A stretch of DNA of 64,000 nt from Telopea speciosissima (taxonomy: Eukaryota > Streptophyta > Magnoliopsida > Proteales > Proteaceae). The notes beneath the pieces were generated by a model. That model ran no database searches, was not told the origin of the DNA, and worked only from the letters and a program-made list of their open reading frames with translations. Position 1 is the first letter of the stretch; each line of letters starts with the position of its first letter. The DNA lies in NCBI RefSeq assembly GCF_018873765.1, contig NC_057923.1:55360593-55424592 (forward strand). Reading direction: 5' to 3'. Positions 47,916 through 60,284 of this stretch are shown piece by piece. The position numbers and the translations under genes were made by a program.

Positions 47916-48535
47916 ATATATAATAAAACAAAAGAAAGTATATCTCTTTTTTTTTATGAAAAAAGAAAGTACATTCGTGTTCCCTTATTGATCTAACCTA
48001 AACTATAATCTAAGAGCATAGTGGTGTGCATGTATATTCGACTTATTAGGTAATAAAAGCATAATACCTAAAATGGCCCTCGTCATGAGTCTTGAATGAC
48101 TCATAAACTTGTCAGGCCTTTTGGTTCGTCTTCTTCTTCTTTCCTCTGTCTCATCTCTGCATCCAAAAGTCCAAGTTGGTTCGATTTAGTTACTTATAGA
48201 TAAGTTAAAAAGTCAACCGGTCAAAGTTTTCGTGTTACACACTTGCACGAGAATTTACTTACTTAATACTATTGTGGTGACATATAGAAGAAGTGTTAGT
48301 CACGTTTTTGGTTTTTGGTTTTTTTTTTTTTTTTTTTTTGTTATATAAAATAGGAATTGTTTCCTTCTTCGATCGGTTCCTCTTTGTCTCTCATCTTCAA
48401 AGAAGAGACGCAGTCAGTTCTGTTCTGAGAGATAAAATACTTTGTAATGGAATGAGGTAATAAAAGCTTACCACCATTACATTTTACTTTCATTCCTCTC
48501 TCAGAATATTCCATTTTTATATGTTCCTTCCTTCC
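47916..48535. other. Intergenic / distal promoter of the NST1-like gene
   Basis: A long T run at about 48319-48339. Nothing else identified. Confidence 0.4.
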
Positions 48536-48620
48536 TTCCATCCTTACATCCACCTTCAACTGCTCTCCTTCTCACCTTATCATCTTCTTCCCCTTTCTCT
48601 CTTATCTTCTGTCACCTTCT
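48536..48620 (+). promoter_or_regulatory. CT-rich tract upstream of the NST1-like gene
   Basis: Pyrimidine-rich (ctccttctcacc, cttcttcccctttctctc), the kind of Y-patch or CT-rich leader common just around plant transcription starts. No clear TATA box seen. Placement is inference. Confidence 0.35.
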
Positions 48621-48748
48621 TTATGGAGTTTTATCTTAAAATTTCGTTGCAGGTAATAAAGAACCAAAGAGGGAACAAACGCTCGGAGTAATACACCTAA
48701 CCCACAAATTAGGGTTTCTTTTATGTTCCCGCATAGATTCCTAATTTT

Positions 48749-48937
48749 GTAAGTCTGGAATATATCTTATCTATGTGTTTATATGGTCTCAGCTCCGACA
48801 ACAACCTCACTTTTTGGTTTGGGAAATTAGGGTTTTTCTTATAATCTTTTTCATTCGGGCATTTGGGTATCCTTTGTATATCTGGATAGGATCTGGTGAA
48901 GAACGAAGGTTAGGGTTGTGGTGTGTTGTTTTTGCAG
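48749..48937 (+). other. Possible 5' UTR intron of the NST1-like gene
   Basis: Good donor TTTT|GTAAGT at 48749 and good acceptor TTTTTGCAG at 48937, upstream of the start codon. It would remove short upstream open frames. Not proven without transcript data. Confidence 0.4.
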
Positions 48938-49085
48938 AGAAATTGGGTGGATTGTTTCCATTTGAAGAACGGATTCTTATTCTAAGGGTCCTTCGATTCT
49001 TATCATTTTGGGAAATATAGGTGTGGGTTAGAGGATAATGTGTATACTGTGCGTCGTACAGAAGTGGTCTCGGCGGGTTGCCACC

Positions 49086-52000
49086 ATGCTTCCTTGGTTA
49101 GTGCTTCCACTTATAGGTCTATGGGCGTTGTCGCAGTTGTTGCCGCCGGGTTTTAGATTTGAGGTCACCTCTCCTCGGCTGGCTTGTGTTTTGGTTCTTT
49201 TGGTTACCCTCTTCTGGTATGAGATTTTGATGCCTCAGCTATCAGCTTGGCGGGTGCGCAGGAGCGCTAGACTTAAAGAGAGGCAGAGGTTTGAAGCCAT
49301 AGAGATGCAGAAGCTTCGGAAAACGGCTACCAGAAGATGCCGGAACTGCTTGAACCCTTACCGGGATCAGAACCCTGGTGGGGGAAAGTTTATGTGTTCT
49401 TATTGTGGTCACGTCTCAAAAAGACCGGTTCTTGACTTGCCTGGGCCGGGGCTTACTAACTCTGGTATCATAGGAGATTTAGTTGGCAAGAGTGGGAGGA
49501 TGTGGAACGGAAAGGTTTGGTCGGAAAATGGTTGGATTTGTGGTTCAGATTGGTTAGAGAATGGCAACTGGGTCGGTGGGTCTTTCCCAGGGAATGTAAA
49601 TTATTGGGAGAAGAAGGGAGGTGGGTTTTTCAGTGGTGATGATCAATGTCTCGCAGAGAAATCTTATTCTGGTGTTGTAATGCTCACCTGCAAGCTGTTG
49701 GCCTCCTCCTTTTTTATGATAAGATGGTTTTGGAGAAAGATTTTTAGGGTCAGCACTGCAAGGGGGGATGCTTCACTGGATGGAGAGGACAAAGGGATGT
49801 TGCCTAAGAAAGGTGAAAACGGGGGAAATTTTCATGAGAGCAGGGGAGATAAGGCTCGCAGGAAGGCCGAAGAGAAGAAACAGGCTAAGTTAGAGAAGGA
49901 GCTTTTAGAGGAGGAAGAAAGGAAACAGAGGGAAGAGGTTGCACGGTTAGTGGAAGAACGTAGGAGACAGAGAGACGAGAAGATGGAGGCAGAAAAAGAG
50001 CGTAGCAAAGGATCAACTGTTGACAGGGAAAAGGATGGTAAGAGAGAATCTGAAAAGAAGCGTCAGGAAAGAAGGAAAGAAAAAGACAAAGGGTCTAGTA
50101 AGAGCAACTCTGATGGAGAGGAGTTGGAAAAGAGGGCTGGGAAGGAATGTGAAAAGAAGCGAGATTTGGACAAGAGGACAGAGACTGAAAGAAGAGAAGC
50201 TCAAAAAAATACTTCTGAAAGCTTCAGGACTCAGAGCTTGGAAACAGGGCATGGTGTAAGGGTTACCAATACAAATAATTTTAGTAAGGGAGGTACTGGT
50301 GTTAGATACCTGGATCGTGTGAAGGGTTCATTTCTTTCTTCTTCTAAAGGTTTTAATGGATCCAGTTTCTTTGGGAAGGGTGGTCATGCTGCTGTTACTG
50401 TTGTTCCGAAAAACAACTCTAATAGTTCTGTGGATCATGTCCAGGCCACCGGTAATCGAAGAGAGGTACACTTGAATGAACATGTAGCTGGGAAAATAAA
50501 TTTGAATGGAGATGATAAGGTCACTGATGTCAGTATCCAACGTCAGGTAAGTCATTTTCCGATTACCTGGTTTTTTGTTTTGGCCATTTATTATCTCGCT
50601 AGGCTAAAAGAAAATAGTTTGGAAAGATTACACAGGTTGAACTCTTAACAAAGAAAATATATATTGAACCCAGTGTGCATCAGCTTTTGAGGACTGGTCC
50701 ATCTGAACTGCTAAGTTGGAGGGAATCTATCTTTTGATTGTTAAAAATCATTTACTATAATTTTATAAAGAAGAGATATAGGTACTCTTTTTCTTCCCTG
50801 AAGTTCAGCATCAATTTTTCCACCTCTTTCATGTCCTATATTATTTTTAGAGGTTGAGATTATGGATGGTGGGCTATAAATATACGAGTCCAGGCTGGTT
50901 AGTTTTTCAATTACATATATTTGTCATGGACTAGGATTCATTAAAGATTGTAGGCTCTTGCCTACCATATCTATTCTCTAATTTAATATTGATTCATATC
51001 TTGCTATGCTATTGGCTACTGTTTATGATTGATTGTTGTTTACCAGGTGGTTTCAGAACCACAACCATGGGCAACCCCAAAAAAATCATGGCAGCAATTA
51101 TTTACTCGCTCATCAGAAGTTCCTCCATCATCCAATGTGAATACAATAAGCAGACCAAACCATAAGCCCCAAGCAGATGTTCGAAGTTCATATTTACCTG
51201 GTCAAGCACCACCACTACATCCTTTGGATAACCCAATGCATTTTGGATTATCATTGCCTTTCAATCTTTCTCCGTATCCAAGTTGTTCAATAAGTAGTAG
51301 TTCTGTTTCTTCGGCCACCGAGCCCTATTTTCCTCTTGTTGGAGAACCAGCATATGAGTTTGTGCCAGAAGAGCCAGAGCTTTTTGAAGACCCGTGTTAT
51401 GTCCCTGATCCGGTTTCCTTACTTGGGCCTGTTTCAGAGTCGCTTGACATTTTCCCATTGGACCTGGGAAGTGGGTTTGTTGCAGATACTGGATTGGAAA
51501 GGCCTTGGTCTTTGCCGAATGCATCTGTTTCTGCCGAAATTAACAGGCCATCTCCGATTGAGTCGCCTATGTCACGTGTACGGGTTGCTGAAGAAAGGCA
51601 AAACACATCTAACCAGTTCTCATATACTTCAAAGGCACATGATCTGCATACTTCACTTACAGATGTATCAAATAATATAAATGAACAGGGGACATGGCAG
51701 ATGTGGGGCACATCTCCACTTGTACAGGATGGACTTGGTTTGGTAGGTGGGTCAGCCAGCTGGCTTTTACCCTTGGGCCAGAACAAGTCAAATCAGGAAG
51801 ATGCTCTGTTTCCTTCATCTCACAAGGCTATTATGTCACCGTTTGCAACGGATAATAATGTCCTTCCCGGCAGTTGCTCACCGCGGAAAGTTCATCTTGG
51901 TAGTTGCCAGAATGGTGGGACGTTTAATCCTCTAGGTCCTGGATTGAACAATAGTAGTGTATGGTTACCAAAAGCTGTCTGCCAGTCATTTTCAGGTGAT

Positions 52001-52128
52001 GGAGAAAACCATAGCCCTCCGCATAATCCTCTGGATGATGTTTCTCGAAATGAAATGACATATGGTAGTCCAAGCAAATTTGGAACCGGTCTTCCTTTTG
52101 AACCAGCTCCAGCCAATTGTTGGTCCAA
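49086..52128 (+). CDS. NST1-like membrane/zinc-ribbon/coiled-coil protein (3' partial)
   Basis: Exons 49086-50546 and 51047-52128, joined by a phase-0 GT-AG intron (CAG|GTAAGT .. TACCAG|GTG). I chose the ATG at 49086, which sits in gccaccATGc, over the upstream in-frame ATG at 49038. Visible parts: two hydrophobic segments (about 2-21 and 32-48); a zinc ribbon with Cys 85, 88, 104 and 107 (CRNC .. CSYC); a Trp-rich WNGKVWSENGW region (about 140-162); a third hydrophobic segment (about 196-213); a very long charged coiled coil rich in Glu, Lys and Arg (about 255-390); then a Ser/Pro-rich tail with PWATPKKSWQQLFTRS. I recall that plant relatives are annotated 'stress response NST1-like' and are uncharacterised. 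The reading ends CWSK at AA|GTGAGT, a strong donor, with a TGA only just inside, so the gene very probably continues. I found no convincing next exon. Confidence 0.85.
50547..51046 (+). other. Intron of the NST1-like gene
   Basis: GTAAGT at 50547 and TTTACCAG ending at 51046. 500 bp with no inserted element. Confidence 0.88.
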
Positions 52129-53394
52129 GTGAGTACCAATTTCTTTAGCCTCTTCTGTTTCAATTTGTTTTTACTGTGTGGCAGTTTTTTTCCGTTATTT
52201 TTTCTTTCCATTTAATTTTTTATGCTCAAGTATGGAACGTGAATACATTTTGTACATAAGATGATGCAATTTTATTGGGCACTTGGGCCATGTAAAACTT
52301 GAAAATTTGAATGTGCTGCTTATCACCATGATGGAATATCTTTTACATATTCGTACAAAGATGCTCCATATCTCTCGAAAGGGGGGGAGGGGAGACAATA
52401 GAACCACCCACAGGGAATACTAGAGGATATGATGATGCTACATGCTGAGAGAAGGATTGTAGCCGCACTGGGATGATAGATTTAGTAAATTAGTGGCTTT
52501 GAGTAAACCAGATGAGTGGAGCTTGGAGTTGCATTTTGGGGTTGGTTGGGTGGAAATCATTTACTAACTAGAGTTTTATATGATGTTACAAAAGATGGAC
52601 AAGGATGTAGGCCTTAGAAGTTGATTGGTTGGATGCTTCATCAAATTCAATCTTAATGTGTCTGATATTTAAAGATTGGTTTTCAACATGTTCAGGTGTT
52701 GCCCAAAAGTTATCTGCAAAGGCCAGGTGTATCTATCAGAGTTGGAAGGTAGAAAGACAATGCTGCCTTCCCCCCCCCCCCAAAAAAAAAAAATAAAATA
52801 AAATGTGCTCCTTGTTTATAATATTCCATTCCTGGATTCATCCTCTGCTTTCAGCAATTGGTTATGTTTGCGTACCTGTTGAATGAGGCTAATATCATCG
52901 TTCTTAGTTGGGAACATCTGGACCAAAGATTGGTATAGGAACAAGAATTCAAACATCCCTTTGGATCATGAGGGCTAGTGATTCTATGGTGGATTAATTG
53001 GCTAGAATGGGGTGGGGAACTGGGGATAAATGCTTTACACATTGGGCCTGCCTAGCACGAATTAGAGAGGATTTTGGCTCCATTATTATTTTGTACTATT
53101 TTCCCTTGTGGGTTGTATGTATGTTTTACCTGATTTAAATGATTGTTTAATAAATTCAGCTGGTATTCATAAAAAAAAAAGAAGAAGAAGAGATTGCTAT
53201 GAATGTGCACTTTTTCCTGGGCAACACTGGTCTGGATCAGTTTTGACTGGCTTAATCTGTGTGAGAAAACCAAGTTTGCTGGATTATTACAGACCAGATT
53301 GGCATAGCTTGATCCTGATAGACAGGGCATTGACCATGATTGGGATTGCACAATCCATGAAACCAGGATTTAGACTGCTGTGGTGCAGATGAGA
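52129..53394 (+). other. Probable start of a long intron
   Basis: Begins with GTGAGT after the last recognised coding exon. Includes a C run followed by an A run at about 52771-52790. No exon-like segment was identified. Confidence 0.4.
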
Positions 53395-53525
53395 GGAATT
53401 GAAAGAGCAAGGAGAGGTCGAAAATCACATTGGAAGTAAGTGAAAATTGATATAGATACCTTTGGGTTAATAAATATGACCTTGGTGTGGCCGACCCCAT
53501 TAAGTTACAAGGCTTTGCTGAGTTT
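53395..53525 (+). pseudogene. Degenerate RTE-type LINE 3' end
   Basis: Translates in part as RGIERARRGRKSHWK, followed by ctttgggttaataaatatgacc and gtggccgaccccattaagtt. The order parallels the end of the clearer RTE element at 57500-58093. Weak match. Confidence 0.35.
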
Positions 53526-54674
53526 AGTGTCCCAAACTCTTCATGTTGAGGTCTGACTCCTATTTTGCATTGCCAAGAGTAGTTGTTGATGGGAGACTGG
53601 TCATCTCAGGCAAAACACTGGATCCAGGCCAGCTTGATGACTCAGGCGGAAGGTTCAGATCCGTAATAGAGAGACCAGATTTAGTTTATAGGGAGATTAG
53701 GGATAGGATAAAGGGAGAAGACGAGGTTTCAAGATCAGATTCTGATCTTGGATGAAGAGAGAAGTTGCAGGCTGTTGGGAGGTGAACAATCAAGTTCAAA
53801 ACAGACCACGGTTTTGAGGGATAGGTGAGGGAAGGGGCTGGTGTGTTGTGGAAGAGATGAGGAATAAAAGGGGTTAGGTTTAAGGGCTGTATGGCTTTTT
53901 AAAGGAATGGAAGATGAAAGGTCAAGTTGAGTTGCAGGTTTAATGGAGATGGTTTGGAGGTTGAAGAAGATGTAAAGGAGGAGCTAGCTAGGAAGGTTGT
54001 AGATGAAGATAGAAGAAGAGATCAGGGATGAGAGGGAGTATCGTGAGAGAGAGGAGAAGAGATGAGATTGAGAGGGGGAGAGAAAGGAGAGAAGACGTTG
54101 AGGAGAGGGGAAGGGGAAAGACTCACCAAAAACGTGAGGGAGGGGGAGGGGACTTCTTCAATGAAGGTCTGGCCACCAAGGCTCCAACATTTGTTTCATA
54201 CTTTCATTCAATAATTCAATTCAACATGTTACAAAAGGTTGGATACATGGGTATTTAAAGAAGAAAATGACTCTTGGACTTCAATAACTCCTAAAAATTA
54301 AAACCAAGAAACATTAATGACTAGCACACTATTCTAAACTAATTACTCACCTAGAAACTAACTCCCATAAAATATTAAATACTAGCCTTCAATCTCTTGG
54401 ACTCCTAATCTAAGAATTTGAAGAGAAACAATAATACATCTAGGACTACGAAAAGACTAAAGAAGAAAATTTAAAAGACTCAATCCTACATTCCTATTAA
54501 ATATTTCTTGAGAATATCAAGCGCCAAAAAGGGACTGGTTATGCTCCACACATATAGGGTGGCTGGTACTTGGCTGGTCCACGTAAAGGCTGGTTGGTGC
54601 GTGGTTGGTTGCATCTAGGTGTGGGCTGCCAAATTGGGTCAGTCCGGTCTAGCCAATCAATTGCTCCTGCATCA
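53526..54674 (-). mobile_element. Candidate LTR end (CTGCATCA terminus), left limit uncertain
   Basis: Ends gctcctgcatca at 54674, that is TGATGCAGGAGC on the minus strand, like the LTR start of the 59235-62235 element. A TATA-like tatttaaag (about 54250) and a similar order of words support a related LTR. The left limit could not be placed and no target duplication was found. Confidence 0.4.
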
Positions 54675-57499
54675 CTTGTGGTTAGAGAGTTGAGTATCCC
54701 TGTGAAGATGGCTGATGGCTGTACAATCAGTGGATGACAATGGTCCTACAGATGTCCCTCAAGCTGGGTTTACCACTGCCACAAACCTGCTTGGAGGTTC
54801 CTGTTATGAGGTTCATCCCGCTTGTGAGTTGATATGTAGTAGCATCATGTCATGATGGTGTTTCACTATTTTGGGAATGCTTTGCCATTACTAGAATAGT
54901 GGTTTTGTGTCCTTCAGTTGTGTTCTGAAACATCGTTTAGGCTGAGGTCCTGTTTGGAATCCCTTATATGACTCTTGCCAAACATTACTGGTGGATAGTA
55001 TAAGGGTCTCCTTATAAGCAGCTAGCATTCTGGAACCCTTTTTTTTTTTTAATGGCGAGTGCTGGGGAAGTAATGATGTCGATTGAAGGGAAGATGAAAA
55101 GGAAGGCCAGTCCAGCCAGGCCATTGAGCCAGGCAGCCTAATCTGGCCAGCTAGCATAGGCCCAAGTCTTCATGGGCCAGGCTTAGGCTCAATTTTACGT
55201 ATTACTGAGTCCATGTGGGGGGGGGGGGGGGCGTCTAATTGTTTCTACTGTGCTTTGATTCTCTTTATGTTAGTTGTAGTTACTAATTAGTAATTAGTGA
55301 ATATTCGTACTTTGAGATGTATCTAGAAGTTAGGTCTTATACTAGGACTAGTTTCTATTTTAATTGGTTACCATTTTGTAGGGGTTTCCTTCTCCATACA
55401 AGGTGGGGGACTCTAGTGTTTTAGGGGGGCTGCTACATGCACCCAACGATTTTAGGCAAAAGAGAAGACAATGGCTATGTATTATTTCCCTTGTGAGATG
55501 CAGTTTGCAAGCTGAGAGGCTTTGCATGGCTGGTGAGATGCTGATCCAAGCTTGAATGAGAGGTTCAAGCCATAGCTTCCCTTATCCCTAATCCCTTCTT
55601 TCATTTTGTTTTCCGCAATATCAAGCAAGTTTCAGAACTTTACCTCAGTGTTATCTTCTTGTTCGATGGTTGTTTGAATCCTTCATTGCTGCTCTATAAC
55701 ATAACTCTATGGTTGAGAAAATCATCTGCTGTTTGGTGAATATTTGTGGAGTTATACTCACTGTTTAGAGGGAGATATCAGCACCAACTGCAGGCTACTC
55801 TTAGAGTTTCTATTTTGATTCATCTATCAATATCATCATATCCAGCCGTTGAATCAGTACTAAACTTTGAGGGTTTGAAGCTTTAGTAGTTATTTAACTT
55901 TGAGTGGAGTTTGGGCCTGATCTGAGACCTGCATTTGGAGACGTTGAATTTCTTGTCACTGCTGGTTTTAGCCCTATTGATTCTGCCTGTTTGTTGGATT
56001 CTGAAACCTTCTTAAAGGATGTATTGATTCCATCAAGTAACAATTTCTATTTGATAAGAAAAATGAAGAACTAGTTGAAATTGCAGTCTTTCATACTTAG
56101 ATATATTCTATTGGGAAATTGGCTACATGAAAATATCAAATATCAATGCCTTAAGTAGTCACTGCACTGAACAGAATAATTATGGGAGTCTTTGAATGAC
56201 TATGGATAGAAAAAGAAATATTTCTACAACCTGAAAATGAATAAGACTATCAAGAATTGGGGAGGTATCTTTATACAAAGGGGAGTAAAAATTGAATGCA
56301 ACAATGCATAGGGTAAAAGCCAAAATTTTTGTTTTTGTTTAGCAACAATTCAAGGGGAGTTCAAGTTTTTGTTTAGGTAACTTGAAGTGACAGTTATTTA
56401 GTTGGTTTATGAGTCCTAAGGTCAAATTATTTAGATTTATAGATAAGGTTTTTAACCCTACGCAAAGGGGATCTGGATTTTTGAGAATGAAAGTTTGAGT
56501 TTATGTGCTGTGCGAACATGTGGTCCATGGGCTGGATAGACTCCTTTTCTCGTTGGTTAATTTATCTTATCTTCTCTCCTTTGTTCTCCTCCCTTTTCTC
56601 CTTATTTCCTCTTCTCTTCTCCTATTTCTGTTTCTTTTCTATCTTCTTGTTTCAAAACCCAGGCACAATCTCTGTTTTTTGGTTCAGTTTTGGGTTGCTG
56701 AAACTAGTGATTTCTGTCATTCTAAATCTGTTTCATTATAAAATTGAAATTTATAGTTCTGGGGAAAAGGAAGTGCACGCTGTCAGTGTGTACTTTCCTC
56801 ATTAAATATACCATTTTGCTACCCACTATTGGCTTGGCGTGTAATATGCCATTATAAGCAGGCAGCTTATAGATCCCTCTCCCATAGTTCTGATGTTGAT
56901 CTCTTGAGTTTTGAAATTTGATTCCGATTTGCTAAAGTCTGTTAGTAAGTTGCATATCTGAACTCATGTTCTGTGTCTGAAATTTTCTGCAACTGACCTT
57001 CATAGCTTCTTTAGAACTCTATTTCTGACTTGGGAATTGATTGCTAGAATTGGCGATTCTGTTAGTGAAGCTCTATCTTGATTTGATTGAGTTTAAGAAG
57101 TTATTGCTCTCTTATTTCAGTACTGGTTCTGTCATGTTCTTGCTTTAACATGAGGTAGAAGGCTTTCTTCGTTTACAGTTATCGTCAGATTCTTCTGGTA
57201 ACTGATTAAAGCCCCTCATATTCTGACTTCTTTTATATTTTACTCCGCTACTATGCTTTAATTTCGGAAAGCCCCCTGCCTTAATTTAATTACCATCCAA
57301 AATCTGGCCATTAGATCTGATATCAAATATTGCCCATATCTAGCCGTCAGATTGGGATCTCTTCCATTCTATTAGTGGGCACCCATTACCTGCAGGGCAA
57401 TGAGGTCCATCAGATCCTGCAAAAAGGTTTTAGAAAAACAATGGGAATGAAAATGATGAGAGGGTGGAAAGTAGTGATGATGGAATGGGCCGATGGCTC
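54675..57499. other. Unassigned, probably intronic
   Basis: 2.8 kb. A G run at about 55216-55231. A 50-codon open stretch near 54720-54880 (plus) has no recognisable family. No clear exon of the NST1-like gene. Confidence 0.4.
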
Positions 57500-58093
57500 T
57501 TAATTTGAATGAGAACCAATCATAAATAAAGAAAGTGATATAGAGGATGATATTTCACAGAGAATTAAAATAGGATTGATGAAGTGGAGAAGCGCGTCTG
57601 GAGTGTTGTGTGATCGGCGCATTCCTTTAAAACTTAAAAGAAAATTTTATAGGACAGTCATACAACTGGCTATGATGTATGGTGTATTATATGAATAAAA
57701 TTAGTGTCGTGGAGATGAGGATGTTGAGATGGATGAGTGGCAAAACTAGGAAGGATAAAGTAAGGAATGATCATATTAGAGCTGATTTAGGAGTAGCTCC
57801 GATACATGATAAGCTATGAGAAAGTCGTTTGATGTGGCATGACCATGTTCAACGGAGGCCTTTGGATCCTCCAGTACAGAGGAGTGACTTGATTCAGATT
57901 GAAGGAACTAAAAGAGGCAGGGGCAGACCTAAAATAACATTAGGAGAAGTGGTGAGGAAATATATGCATAGCGTAGGCCTTGTATCAAGTCTGACTTCGA
58001 ATAGAGCTGATTGCGGAGCAAGGATCTATCTAGTCGACCCCATTTAGTTGGGATAAGGCTGAGTTGTTGTTGTTGTTGTTGTTGTTGTTGTTG
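57500..58093 (+). pseudogene. RTE-type LINE, 5'-truncated, with (TTG)n tail
   Basis: Pieces in shifting frames: RIKIGLMKWRSASGVLCDRR, KLKRKFYRTVIQLAMMYG, RMLRWMSGKTRKDKVRND, HIRADLGVAPIHDKL and RLMWHDHVQRR. These are the C-terminal part of an RTE reverse transcriptase ORF. It ends gtcgaccccatttagttggg, ataaggctgag, then (TTG)n at about 58067-58093. Several frameshifts and stops are present. Such 5' truncation is normal for LINE insertion. Confidence 0.88.
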
Positions 58094-59159
58094 AACCATC
58101 AGCCTATATGGAGACCCAACCCAAGTACATTAGGCACTTTAGGTAATTAGTCCCAGTTGAAAGCACATCAAAGTGGGCTGCCTCGAGGGACTAACAATGA
58201 GGATTTGATGGCGGCCCAAAAAACCATAACTCTAAATCTCAGAATTAGGGCTAAAATGTAGGTAGAGGCAGAATAGGAGATTTGTTAATCTTAATAACTA
58301 GGGGTTAGTTGTTTCTGATTTCAAGGTTGAGCAGGCTTCTGGAGAGGGTTGAACTAAAGCTATACTAAGGAGGAAAAACTCAAAAAAAAAGTGCAATTGG
58401 CTTTATTGTGGATCTTGGATAGAACAGGGCAGGGGTATTTCAGGCGGAGAAAAGGGATCAAACTGGGGCTTTTTGGTGAAATAGAAGGGTATTGATGTGA
58501 GGGTTTGGTGTCTCAAGTTCGAGAGCAAACTGAGTCCTAACTTGAGATATGAATTAAGCTTGCTGAAATTAATTCAGAAACAGCGAAACAGGGTATCTGT
58601 GGGTATCTAGCAATTAGAAAAGAAAAAAAGACAGAAGAAGAAGAAAGGGAAATAGAATAACAAAACAAAGTCTAAGAAAGAGCGACCAGAAGAAGGGATC
58701 AATTGAGAAGAAGAAGATAACTGTAGAATCACAGTACTCACCAATTGCTAACACAGCAAACCATAAATCTAACTTTCATTTATCCAGCACCTCACATACT
58801 TAAATCGATGGTAATTGCCATGTATTTTAGACTACTAAACTGAACCCAATTAGAGACTAGCTAACTCTTCCTTACGGGACTTACCATATATATATATGCT
58901 TCCTATTGTCTAACAAGTAACAACTTGTAACTGAAGAAAACAGAAAATAGATAATATCCTAGGACTGATAGACTCTTAAAAATAGATACTATAAATGTGA
59001 ACTCCTAATTTCGTATATGACTTAGTACTCCATTGTGTGCTTATAGAACTGATCCATTACAAACTAATCCCAAAACCACTGAGCCCAAGTCCCATATGAC
59101 CCAATGGGGACTTGAAATCAAGTCTGATCAACCTTGATTGAACTGGGTTGCCTGCATCA
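58094..59159 (-). mobile_element. Candidate LTR (second CTGCATCA end), left limit uncertain
   Basis: Ends gggttgcctgcatca at 59159, the same terminal word as the LTRs at 60284 and 62235. The body has the same general order (agagattag-type purine words on the left, tatata near 58889, then ctcttaaaaatagatact). The left end and target duplication were not found. Confidence 0.4.
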
Positions 59160-59229
59160 TAATCTGATTTTTTTTTTCCATTTCTCCTCTTTGCGCAGCA
59201 GAATTGATTTCATCACCTCTCCCTTCAAT

Positions 59230-59234
59230 CGATC
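59230..59234. repeat. Target-site duplication CGATC (left)
   Basis: Exactly repeated at 62236-62240. Confidence 0.88.
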
Positions 59235-60284
59235 TAATGCAGTCCTAGATAGGTAGGAGACCTACTAGGAGCCAAACAACCGGATCAAATAACAAAAGGG
59301 GCTGCTGGTTCGAATGGACAGCACTAGGATTTAGGTCAATTCCTAGGGTTTGGGTTGGATATTGGGAAAGGGGTTTATAGGGTATTAATGGGCAGGTCTA
59401 GGGGGTCAATATGGTATAAAAAGGTTAGGGTTTGGATGAGTTTTGAAATTCTGCAATTTTAGACAGAATTGAGTTGCAGGTTTTGGGCTTTAATGGAGTT
59501 AGGGTTTATGGGATTCAAACAAAAAATAAAGGGGATCAATTGGGGGAAAGGATTAGAGGATTAGAAGAAGAATTTTGGCGTCAAACTTACTGGAGATTCC
59601 ACTGGCAGCAAGCTTCGACAGTTGTGAAGGATAAAGCCACCTTCGAATTTGAAGAAGATCCTCCCAGCCGTCACGGTGTAAGGAGTCAACCGGATTCCAC
59701 CAGTCCCTTTCCACCTTGATAGAACCATAAGGATGCACACTCACAAAGGAGCATAGGAGCACCAACAATGGCAGCCAACAAGCAAAAGCTTTTTTCATTA
59801 ATCAAATTCGTGTACAATGCTGGCCTCCCTTACAAACTTATATAGAAGACTCAAAAATAGACTTAGACACTAAAAAGGAATGGCCTAATCCTATCCCTAA
59901 CCTATTAGGTAATTTAAATTGACTAGAAAACTAAAATACTAAAGGAAATAGACTCAAAACATGGCTGAACTTATAGAGTCCTAATTCAGCCCAACTTACA
60001 TCACATGACCACTTAAGTTGTCACATGACCACTTAACCAAGTCACATGATCACTTAAATTGAACCAATTAGATGCAACCAATTTGAACCGGTTCAATTAG
60101 AAAACATTAAAATAAACAAAGTATTGGGTTAATCCCGTATGCAACCTATGTACCTCTAGTTTAGGCTCATTAAAGTGGCCTAATACATAGAAAACCCTTG
60201 GGAACAAAGGCCCAACATGTATATAATCCAACCCTAGGCCTATTTCTAAAGAAATAAGCCAATATCTATGATGAACCTGCATCA
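59235..60284 (-). repeat. 3' LTR of the non-autonomous element
   Basis: 1,050 bp. A minus-strand CTATATAAG at about 59838-59846 is a likely TATA box. The left part holds open frames on both strands that are not kept in the partner LTR, where a one-base difference shifts the minus-strand frame. Confidence 0.9.

Noticed and set aside
49038-49085. Upstream in-frame ATG of the NST1-like gene (16 extra residues)
   Set aside because: The ATG at 49086 has a much better context (gccaccATGc) and puts a hydrophobic segment at the N-terminus. The longer form cannot be fully excluded.
54720-54880. Possible last exon of the NST1-like gene
   Set aside because: About 50 open codons, but no acceptor-plus-frame arrangement I could defend and no recognisable C-terminal motif.
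59474-59798. Antisense pair of about 81-codon frames in the LTR, one with a signal-peptide-like start
   Set aside because: In the partner LTR the minus-strand frame has a one-base difference that changes its N-terminus, so it is not conserved. The plus-strand frame is antisense to the element.
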